A stretch of 64,000 nt of DNA, from positions 21,910,100 to 21,974,099 of the forward strand of contig NC_081545.1 of the NCBI RefSeq assembly GCF_901000735.1, written 5' to 3'. This DNA is from Corylus avellana (Eukaryota > Streptophyta > Magnoliopsida > Fagales > Betulaceae). Made by a program: the position numbers and the translations under genes. Shown piece by piece: positions 35,601 through 44,600 of this stretch (the stretch's first letter is position 1; each line of letters opens with the position of its first letter). Below the pieces are notes generated by a model. That model did no database searches. It saw only the letters and a program-made list of their open reading frames with translations, and was not told the origin of the DNA.

Positions 35601-38600
35601 TGAAAGGTTGTATTCTTTCAAACTAAGACAAGGAGAGGAGGATAGAATGGGATGGAATTCTTCCGGAGCAAGTTTGAAGTGAAATCGTTTTATCAAGTGT
35701 TAACCAGCCAGAAAGAATCCAATTTTCCTTGGAAAAGTATATAGAGAGTTAAGGCTCCTTCGCGTGTGGCGCTTTTTGTGTGGATAGCAGCATTAAGAAA
35801 AATATTGACGCTCGATAATTTGAGAAAGAGGAATGTTGTGGTAATTGAGTGGTATTGTATGTGCAAGAAGAGTAGGGAGCCCATTGATCATTTACTGATT
35901 CATTGTGAACTAGCAAGGGAATTATGGAGCTTCGTCCTTCATCTGTTTGGTATAAAGTAGGTTATACCAGAAGGGTCATCAAATTGAAGGTCAGTTGGGG
36001 GGGACAAGTCAGGTGTGGTATAGCTATGGTCTATGGAAGCATGCAGGTTGGCTCTATTATGTTTAATGTGATGTCTTTGGCAAGAGAGGAATGCTCGAAG
36101 CTTTGAAGATGTAAGGACTTCGGTGATAGAGTTTCAGAAGATTATGTTCAACACTTTATACTCTTGGATATCTACACATCATAGTTCGCTTGTTTCTAGT
36201 TTTGCAAATTTTTTGAATTTGTGTTCTTTTTCTTTAGATTAAGGATTCTCTTGTAAACTCCCTGTGTACTAGGGTTTCGCATTTTTGCGTTTTATTAATG
36301 ATAATGAAATCACTTATAAAAAAAATTAAAAAAAATTCAATCCATTGATATGTGAAGAGATGTGCAACCCTAGTACATATAAAGTATACAAAGAGAGTCC
36401 CCCTTAAATGCTAAAAGAACAAAAACCGACAAATTCAGAAAAATTAGAAGAGAGAAATATTATACGCCCCTTTCCAATTAAAAATCAATTTGACCAAGAT
36501 GTTCATGAGCCCTTCCTTCCTATTCGCACGATCTTCAAAATATCTTGTATTCCACTCTCGCCACACACTCCATATTGAGCACAATGGGGCTATTCTCCAC
36601 ACATCTAGAACTGAACGACTACCCACCTGACCTTGCCAATAATCTATCAACTCAATCACCCTTACATGCATAACCCATTGTACCCCGAAGAGGATAAAGA
36701 TCGCACTTCATAATTCTCTTACCACTTCACAATGGATAAAACGATGATCAATAGATTCTCCACTCCTCTTACACATTCAACACCATTCCACCACTATCAC
36801 TCTCCTCTCTCTCATATTATCCAACGTCAAAACTCTTACCAAGAGCTGCTGCCCACACACAAAAAAAAAAAAAAAAAAAAAGAACTCACTAGCAAAGGGT
36901 TAATTTCCAAATACTCCTCCAAGGAAAAGAAGGTCCCCCCGAAGTAGATAACTGATGAAAAATTGACCTCACCTCAAACCTCTTCCTCTTTGAAGGAATC
37001 CACCAAATACAATCCTCACTACCTCTCAAATATTTTTGAGAATCAAGCAAACAATTTATACACATTCTAGACAATTACCGGATACATATTATATTGAATT
37101 TTTCAATAAAACCATACATGTAGTTACTGATTTGATTGAATTGCATAAAGTTCATGTAAAACTTTTTAGAACTCATGATTGACCTATTTAATTCAGATTA
37201 TGGGCCCCAAGAGGCCTTTTCACCTAATTGGGCCAAACTAGTTAAGTGTGTAGTCATGCCCAATTAAGAGTCTCTTTGGAATTGCATTAAAGAGCTTAAA
37301 AAGTAATTTTAGTACATAAAAAGCTGTGCAAAGCAATAATGGGTCCGCTTGGTAAAAAACTCAAAAAGTATTTCTTTGACTTTTTTTATCTAGAAAAGGC
37401 CAAAACGCTCTATTGGGAATTTCTTGAAAATGAAGCTTTAAAAAAAAAAAAAACTCTTTTTTGATATAAAAGCTCTATGTCCCAACACAATCCCAAACAA
37501 ACTCTAAGCGTTTTTGGGCTTTAAACTTTAGAAACTAGTTAAGAGAAAGTCATGATGGGCTAATCTAAGTGATTCCCCAATTTAAAAGGCTTGGAAATAA
37601 ATTCAAGAATTTTTGTAACTTTTGGAATCTTTTAAAATAAAAATATGCAAAAAATCATTTTTTTAGAAGAATGTTTTAAAAATCTAGAAAGCTCAAAATA
37701 AATTATTTTGACAAAAATAATATTTATTTAAATGAGATAAATTATTTTCGAAATTATTTCTAAAAAGAAAACGGGTTTGATCGGAATTAAACCGTAAGCC
37801 TATTTCTATACAAGGAAGAATTTTATTAGGGAAAAAAGCCAAGAGAGGTCTTAGATTAGGGCCAACTTCTAACTAGGGTATGAGTTGTTTAGACTTAGAA
37901 AGATAGAGTTAACATCTCGGAACTTGTGACTTTGGTTCTTAGAAGTTGGTTGGTCTACTAGCAGCTACGAGGTAAGTAATATCCATTACACCTTCTATGC
38001 AAGTGTTTTATGGCATGATCTTATGTTATGATGATCAATATTTTTTAATTGATTATAATTCATGTACCACATGTTATGATTTTATTTCATGAAAAGTTTC
38101 ATTAAAGTTCAAATGTTATAACATCACTCAAATACATGCTTTAATCCAAAAGGTGGATCGTACAACCCAAGCATGCAGGGGGGGTAACGGTATGTGTAGG
38201 CCATAGTAAGAGAAGAAAGAAAGTTTCTTAAGTTCAAATTTTCCGATGATAGGAGCTTTTAAAGTTTCCTTTTATGACGAGTAAATGTTTTTAAGAATTC
38301 GTTTTGAAGGAAAATTGTTTCAACCAACCAATTTTAAATCGGTTGGGAATATTGTTTTTATGTTTTCAGGCGAGCATGAGATGCAATAGAAGACTGGGAA
38401 AGCAAGTTAGATGGGGGAATAAGTCATGACATGACAAGTTTATCTATTTTAAATAAAAAGGTGCAGAATGTACAGCAAATGGTATCTCCTTCTCCCACAA
38501 ACAAGGAGATAACGAGCTCAAATGTTCAATACCATACAGATGAGAGAAGAGTCCTATAAAACAGAGCTAGACGGACATAATTCTCATTTCTCAGAAACCA

Positions 38601-39051
38601 AACAGAGTCCTATAACAATATACAGACACAGACTACAGCTGGTGACCTGGAAGCTACGAAAGAAAATCACAGATTCAAGAAATCAAAAATACAATCCTGA
38701 CAAGAAATGAGCGAAGTCGTAGACAATAATCCCATAAATCAAGAAATACAAATCCTCCAGAAATCAGACAGGGCATGAAAACAGCATACAATGAAGAAAA
38801 CCCATTTGGCTAGCAGACCTCTTTGTCTCTTCCAACAAAGCGATTGAAGAAAAAAGATGAAAATCTTCAAACAGAATCGTGAGAACCAAACATGATGAAC
38901 CAAGCAAGAACTGGTCCCCCAAATCAACCAACAAAAAAAATACACACGAAAAAGATAATTTAAAGATTTTATTCATCCAAAAAAAAAAATTGAATTGAAG
39001 ATTTCATACCCGGACTCTGAGAGTGGAGCGAAGGAGGTGGTTGATGCCCAT
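23679..39051 (-). CDS. GABA-T (POP2-like): GABA transaminase, mitochondrial, 19 exons
   Basis: A pyridoxal-phosphate enzyme moving the amino group of GABA to pyruvate or glyoxylate, giving succinic semialdehyde (GABA shunt, mitochondrial matrix). Exons: 39010-39051, 33283-33425, 33006-33090, 32281-32353, 30995-31092, 30666-30758, 29383-29456, 29255-29293, 29062-29150, 28898-28974, 28727-28801, 26482-26529, 26307-26390, 26132-26219, 25978-26056, 25479-25569, 25295-25373, 24316-24431, 23679-23753. They join in matching phases into 1,548 nt, 515 residues, no internal stop. Residues 1-50 are Arg/Ser/Leu-rich, fitting a mitochondrial presequence. SGSEAND (170-176) fits the phosphate-binding loop, IADE (D311) and K340 in SVAKALSS the cofactor-binding Asp and Lys. 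All introns are GT-AG except one GC-AG (donor 25294). Intron 1 is 5.6 kb. The start is the only ATG giving the leader. Family identity is strong; expression is not shown. Confidence 0.93.
24648..25189. mobile_element. Mutator-like MITE in intron 17 of GABA transaminase
   Basis: A 542 bp element with inverted terminal regions (left AGTCCCTGTGCG...TTTTGACATTGAGATCCC, right the corresponding inverted copy) and perfect 9 bp duplications ATATAATTA (24639-24647 and 25190-25198). The middle holds a GC-richer block (24840-24950). The 100-codon minus frame at 24961 is part of it and is not a gene. It does not disturb the exons. Confidence 0.8.
27180..27890. other. possible organelle-derived insert in intron 11
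   Basis: About 700 bp whose base composition (balanced GC, few A/T runs) differs sharply from the rest of the intron and looks like plant mitochondrial intergenic DNA. It contains short open frames (27490-27696 and 27602-27841, minus) without recognisable domains. This is inference from composition and style only. Confidence 0.3.
29838..30359 (+). mobile_element. TRIM retrotransposon in intron 6, complete with 5 bp duplication
   Basis: Two direct LTRs, 29838-30016 (179 bp) and 30190-30359 (170 bp), share most of their sequence (GTGTATGCA at the left, AATATGTATATTAATTTA in the middle, TCTCCCTAACA at the right). The interior is 173 bp and starts ATTAGTATCAGAGC, a tRNA-Met-type primer-binding site. 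The flanks are GCTAG on both sides (29833-29837 and 30360-30364). There is no coding capacity. The first LTR starts TA rather than TG, a single change. This is a textbook terminal-repeat retrotransposon in miniature. Confidence 0.85.
30399..30604 (-). mobile_element. SINE-like retroposon in intron 6
   Basis: A 206 bp insert lies between 12 bp repeats ATGATAGAATTA (30387-30398 and 30605-30616). On the minus strand it is GC-rich and ends in a long A tract interrupted by T. It lies only 40 bp from the TRIM. Non-coding; the SINE family is not determined. Confidence 0.65.
31093..32280. other. intron 4 of GABA transaminase
   Basis: 1.2 kb without a gene. An ACTCCCCCCTCAAGCTGGA phrase (31880-31898) resembles the polypurine-tract end of a minus-strand Copia element, so a small relic may lie here. 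Confidence 0.35.
34807..34880 (+). mobile_element. 74 bp LINE 3' tail with 16 bp target duplication
   Basis: The insert has a TACTCCCTGTGTACTTGGG phrase, a TTTTAATGCATTATTATTTATC end and a poly(A) run. It is flanked by ATATTAACAATTTAAC (34791-34806 and 34881-34896). The same tail ends the LINE fragment at 36252-36320, so the parent family can be named within this window. Confidence 0.8.
35461..36330 (+). pseudogene. LINE ORF2 C-terminal fragment with 3' tail, in intron 1
   Basis: Plus-strand frames with stops and shifts encode the end of a plant L1 ORF2: [13 protein letters not shown], then a zinc-binding domain ([17 protein letters not shown] at 35856-35908). The 3' UTR follows with CTCCCTGTGTACTAGGG and an A-rich tail near 36320. 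It is 5' truncated, as is usual for LINE insertions. No target duplication is evident. Confidence 0.75.
36350..37075 (-). pseudogene. second LINE ORF2 fragment, opposite strand, in intron 1
   Basis: The minus strand encodes [18 protein letters not shown] and FPWRSIWKL (about 36900-37050) and, after breaks and a poly(A)-like run on plus (36859-36881), [13 protein letters not shown] (about 36530-36570): the zinc-binding region and C-terminus of a LINE ORF2 of the same broad family as the plus-strand fragment next to it. The two fragments meet tail to tail, giving a partial inverted repeat. Confidence 0.7.
37080..38400 (+). repeat. LTR-like relic in intron 1, lineage uncertain
   Basis: Non-coding stretch with phrases common in long Gypsy LTRs (AGCTACGAGGTAAGTAA near 37963, GGTAACGGTATGTGTAGG near 38184). 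No ends were identified. Confidence 0.3.
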
Positions 39052-39718
39052 ATTTCCTGCAATCTGCAACGAAACAATGCAAGAAAAAAAAGGAGTTTCT
39101 TCTGTTGCAACTCTAAGTGACTGTGGAAACAATCTGCCCTGAATTTAATAATTGGAAATTATTGACTCAGTGGACCAACCTGTCCAACAGTCTATTACCA
39201 TATTAACCACTTCGTCTCCTATAATCTCCGAAACTACCATTGCTGTCCAATCATGAATCACATGCTGGTGATGCTTTTGGTTGGAAGGATAAAAATATGA
39301 CAAAGTTTTTTGAGAAATTGAGTTTGAAAAATTTCATTCAACCTAATTTATAAAAGTGATATATGTTTTTTAAATATGTGAGATGCACATATTTTTTTAA
39401 TAGTAGAAATAAAGTTGAAATAAATTTTATTAAAAATTCATGTACATTCATAACTTAAACACACAATTTTGGCTCAACTTTTTTTTTAATGTGGTCATTT
39501 TTTAAAAAAATAAAATTAAAATTAAAAAAAAAATTTCTGAAGTAATAACATCCTGTGTGGCCCTTTTTTTTATTTGGTATTCTTTTTTAAAAAATCGTCT
39601 TTTTCTTTAGAATAATGACCATTTAAAAAAAAAATACCATTTTTCTGAAGACAAAAAATGCCATTTTTTACAAAAAGTGAATGTAATGTTACATTAATAT
39701 TGTGAGATAATATTGATG
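39052..39718 (-). promoter_or_regulatory. upstream region of GABA transaminase
   Basis: Expected to hold the 5' UTR and core promoter. I see a CCAAT motif (about 39247-39251, plus sense) and a TGACTCA bZIP-type site (39164-39170), but no convincing TATA box. Beyond about 39300 it becomes AT-rich and merges into repeats. Confidence 0.35.
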
Positions 39719-39780
39719 ACGAGGTGAAATGGTTTGCCAAACACAATCCGGATTGTGTTTGGCAAACCATTTCACCTCGT
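39719..39780. repeat. perfect 62 bp palindrome
   Basis: Two 31 bp arms with no spacer and no mismatch, axis between 39749 and 39750 (left arm starts ACGAGGTGAAATGG). It lies about 670-730 bp upstream of the GABA transaminase start codon and is the left edge of the foldback cluster. Confidence 0.95.
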
Positions 39781-40330
39781 TGTAAAGAACTTGCTTTGCT
39801 GTCTTCACCTTCGATAAGCATTGGTTGACTAATGACGACAAGAGTGCTCATTTAGGATATTTTTTTGTTTTCCAATACCTTTTAGCTTAGGTTGTGTTTG
39901 GCAAACCATTTCACCTAGTCGTAAAGAATTTGCTGTCTTGTCTTCACCTTCGATAAGCACTGGTTGACTAATGACTCCAAGAGTACTCATTTAGGATCAT
40001 TTTTTGTTTTCCAATACCTTTTAGTCATTAGTCAACCAATGCTTATCGAAGGTGAAGACAAGAACCTAAAAGGTATTGGAAAACAAAAAAATGATGCTAA
40101 ATGACTAGTCTTTGTATTCATTAGTCAACCAGTGCTTATCGAAGGCGAAGACAAGACAGCAAAGCAAATTCTTTACGACTAGGTGAAATGGTTTGCCAAA
40201 CACAACCTGAGCTAAAAGGTATTAGAAAACAAAAAATGATCCTAAATGAGCACTCTTGTAGTCATTAATCAGCCAGGACTTATCGAAGGTGAAGACAAGA
40301 CAGGCAAAGCAAATTCTTTTGTCAAGCGTG
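39719..40330. repeat. foldback repeat cluster, four or more copies in both orientations
   Basis: A module containing TTTGGCAAACCATTTCACC, CTTCACCTTCGATAAGCA, GGTTGACTAATGAC and CCAATACCTTTTAG appears forward near 39750-39895 and 39895-40025, and inverted near 40022-40090, 40118-40225 and 40220-40315. The arrangement makes nested hairpins. The 93-codon frame over its left part is not a gene. Confidence 0.8.
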
Positions 40331-40503
40331 ATCCCGCCAAATCAGCAAGATATGGAGAGCCAATCAAATCTTGACAGCAACTGCAAGTCAGCAACTACGG
40401 ACGGAGCCAGACATTTTTATAGCAAAGGGCCAAATAAAAAATATTTTAAAATAGAGGGATGAAGTGTGAATAAAATATAAATTATGTTTAGAGACTAAAT
40501 TAA

Positions 40504-40901
40504 GGGAAAATTATGTTTTACCCTCTAAAGTTTGAAACAATTTTCAATTTGATCTTTAATGTTTTAATTTTTGTAATACACTTCAAAACTTTCAAATTTT
40601 TGCAATTCGACCAATTTTATCCTAAAATCTTCATATTGCCCTTATTTTTTTTTTATCTTTTATAAAAATAAATAAAAATTTGAGGGTGCAAAATGATAAG
40701 ATGGCCAAAGGAGCCACCCTGATTTTTTTTAAAAAAAAAATTATAAAAATTAAAAAATTAAGGGCAATATGAAAAGTTTGGGATAAAATTAGTCAAATTG
40801 CAAAAATTTGAAAGTTCTAGAGGTGCATTGCAAAAATTAAAATATTAAAGATCAAATTAAAAATCGTCTCAAACTTTAAGGAGTAAAGTATACTTTTCTC
40901 C
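40504..40901. mobile_element. MITE with long inverted repeats
   Basis: A 398 bp element starts GGGAAAATTATGTTTTACC and ends with its inverted counterpart (TATACTTTTCTCC). The arms share a Trich stretch with CAATTTGATCTTTAATG against its inverse near 40850. Flanks share AAATTAA, an imperfect 7-9 bp duplication. No coding capacity. Confidence 0.65.
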
Positions 40902-41605
40902 AAAATTAATGTATAAAAAATTAATTTTACAATATAAAAATTGCTGCAGGATGCTTTTGACATTTTGTTATGTGGTTCTAGAGTCGTGATTCACACAATG
41001 CCGGCGCACGCCAAATAATTTTTTTTTTAATATTTTAATATTAAAAAAAAAATTTACCTAACGTTCATAAACTGTTCATACAAACCTAGCGTTGTGTTTA
41101 TTATTACTGGTAGTTCTGTAGGTGGGTTCTGGTATGGTTTTCATTCAGGTTTGTACTTTGTGGTATCTTTTTTGTTTGTGTTTCAGGTTTTTTGCTTTGC
41201 TGAAGTGACAATTTTCAAATCAAATATCTATTAAAATAAAATCCAATTTTCTTTTAGATTCTAAAAGTCATTTATAATTGAACATGTCAAAATTCTCCAA
41301 TTAGTTGTCAAATCATCTACGATTTAATACTGCCTACTGCCCTTTTTTTCAACTGGCATTGTACTTCCTTCAAAGTGTTAATAAAATCTTATCGAAAAAA
41401 TATTTGGTATTGCTGTCCGTATCTTTCTGTCTCTCACCACCCAAACAAAGACAACCCAAGAGGAAAAATCCAAAATAATATCAAAATTAAAAGAGATTTA
41501 TTTACCCAAGTCTTCCGCAGCACTAATAAAGACAAAAAATGAACTGAAAGATATTCAGTTAGTCACTTATTTTCTACTCAAAAACTAAAAGATAAAAATA
41601 TTTTT
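40902..41605. other. AT-rich intergenic stretch
   Basis: No supported gene or bounded element. Confidence 0.4.
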
Positions 41606-44600
41606 CAAATATATAAAACAAAATAAATGAGAAGATCATGTTCCGAGAAAAATATAAACGACAATGAGAGAAATAAGCTTAAACAATGGAAAAATATAAA
41701 TGAGAATGAGAGAAATAAGCTTAAACAATGGAATAGCAAAAGTTTTTTCTTCTCCATATTTGAGGAGAGAGTATGACAAAAAAGAAAATGGCTAAAGAAT
41801 AGGGAGCTTGGTAGAGTTTTGGTAAGTTTTCTCCAAATTTTGGCTAAAATGCTCTTTAGTTAAGGGCCTGTTTGGAGTGTGATTTCAATAAGTGCGATTT
41901 TAAAAATTGCGTTTTTAAAAATTACATTTTTAAAATCGCTACTTTTTAAAATGGTATAGACGTTTGGTAAAACATACTAAAAAGTACTTTTTTTATCAAT
42001 TGAGTGTTTGGATAACATTAGCATATAATTGCGGTTTCATGACCAAATTACCAATAAAGATGAACAAGATAGAGAGGATGAAGAAAAAAAAAAAAGAGAA
42101 AATAAGCGTTTTAATATATTTTAGGTGGGTATTCTTGGTATTTTTTTCATTTCTGTTCTAAAAAATGTAACTATTGTCCCAAATATCTTTTTAATAGAAA
42201 TCGTGATTTTATTTTAAATTCGCATTTTTTCAAACAAGCACCCTCTAATCAGCTTATGGAAATCGCAGATTTTTTTGCGATTTTAAAATTTGCGTTTTTA
42301 AAATCGCAATCCCAAACACCAGAAAGTTGCGATTTGGTTTAAAATCGCAGATTATTTTTTGAAAAACGCACTCCCAAACGCACCCTAAAGGAAAACGCTA
42401 AAGGCACAATTATTTTGCCTAACTTTAGGTCAACTTTTGCCTTACTTTTTAATTTTTTTTTTTTTTTAAAAAAAAAAGAAGTTTCTGAAGCAATAATTTT
42501 TATTTTGGTTATTCTTTTTTTTTTTGGTATTTTTTTTTAAATAAAAATTGTATTTTGCTTCAGAAATTTTTTCCTTATTTTTTTAATTTAAAAAATAACA
42601 GAATTAAGAATTAAGAATGTTTCTGAAGCAATAATTTTTATTATGGTCCTTCTTTTATTTGGTATTTTGTTAAAAAAAAATAAAAATTGTATTTTTCTTC
42701 ATAATAAAAATAGCCAATGTGTGGAATTTTTTAATTTTTTAAATTTAAAAAATTTAAAAAAATTTAAAAAATAAATAAATAAGTTGGCCCAAATTGGCCC
42801 CAAGTTGAGGTTGTATCATTCCTCTAGTTAAATGGATCAAAACACTCTTAAGTTATTAAATAGATATTTTGATTTAAAGTTTTATCTCAAATGATTTTAT
42901 CCGCTTAATGGTTAGTGTATATGGTATAATTTTCCAATTTTGATTTAAAGTTTTATCTCAAATTCAAAGCACTAATTAATAAGAAAATTTGGTAAATAGT
43001 ATCTATTAGATCACTTTAATTTCTACGGTCCTTTGGAAAAAATTTGAGGAAATTCTTATCCTATCCTATTTATAGAGTCTCATAAAAACAAGGTTGACTG
43101 TTAGGAGACCCAAATAAGGAATATACATAGTGGCATTTGAGCCGCATTAATTGGGGAGAGCATATGCTGTGTGGTCGTGGCACAAAAGGTAGCTTTTGTG
43201 CCCATCACTTAGAGTGAGACACCTCATTAATTCAAGAAAAATGCATGATAGCAAAACACAAGATTAATTCTTTCACGCAGTCATTGAGCCACTGCAAGCC
43301 TTTGTTTGCAGCCGTCCACCCGCCACTGGATCTCCCTCCCTCTCCCTCTCTCTCCGCCGGGAGTGGCTTGTGCGGCCACCCCTAGGCCATATGTGGTGGC
43401 CGCGGCCCGCGCAAGCCACCCCAAGGCCATTTGGGGTGGCGCCGAGCCACAAATCTAGCCAAGGGTGGCCGCGAATCGCCCCACCTCCATTTGTCACCTT
43501 TTACATTTACTTTTTTAAAAAATTTAATAAAACCTGATATAATAAGGTGTGGTTGTGTGCTTTTTCTTAGAATGTTCTAACTGATGTGACAACCTCTGAA
43601 TGATGGACAAAACAAGGGTTTTGTGCACGGACGACATTAAGTTATTCTCTTAATTAGGAAGCCAATGTTTTCTTCAATTTTTAAAAGGGAGGATGCCATC
43701 CTTTAAAAAAAAAAAAAAAAAAAAAAAAAATTCTAAGGCTTATAATTAAGCCACGTCACTTGTCTTTGAAAAAAAAAAGAAGTTAATTGAGATGTGAAAT
43801 TGTCAAATGTCAAGTATGGTTAACATCACTTTTTCTTCTTTATTTTTACCTCCAACCAATCAAACCCTTAAAAAGTAGAAAGGCAAAAGATATATTATTT
43901 CGATGAGAATAATTTCTATAGGGTTTTGGCACAAATTAAGGCTTTTGTGCCATCTAATAAGAAGGCGACACATCAGCGTAGAACATTATAACAAAAATAT
44001 GATGTTCCACCTAATCTTTTTTTTTAGAATACCTAAAATAAAACATCTTCTAGAATAACATTTTCATATTTTTCTTCAAAACCACCACAGCCACCAACCT
44101 CCCGTTGGAGACACTACCGGAGATGCCGCCGGAGACGACGCACGACGCCAGCCGGTACAAAGAAAGCCAGAGATGACGGATATTTCCTTTACAGAAAAGG
44201 CTAGGTAAGAACCAAGCTCCTCCTCCCTCTCTCTGGCGCCCCTCTCTCTCACTAGCGGCAATAGAGAAAAAAAATTTTCTCAAATATAAGTAATGAAATA
44301 AATGAGAAGATCATGTTGCGAGAAAAATATAAACGAGAATGAGACAAATAAGCTTAAACAATGGAATAGCAAAAGCTTTTTCTTCTCCATGTTTGAGGAG
44401 AGAGTATGACAAAAAAGAAAATGGCTAAAGAATAGGGAGCTTGGTAGAGTTTTGGTAAGTTTTCTCCAAATTTTGGCTAAAATGCTCTTTAGTTAAAGGA
44501 AAACGCTAAAGGCACAATTATTTTGCCTAACTTTAGGTCAACTTTTGCCTTACTTTTTAAATTAAAAAATTTTTAAAAAAAAAGTTTCTGAAGCAATAAT

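Noticed and set aside
41964..42161. 65-codon plus frame
   Set aside because: Lies inside the Harbinger-type MITE.
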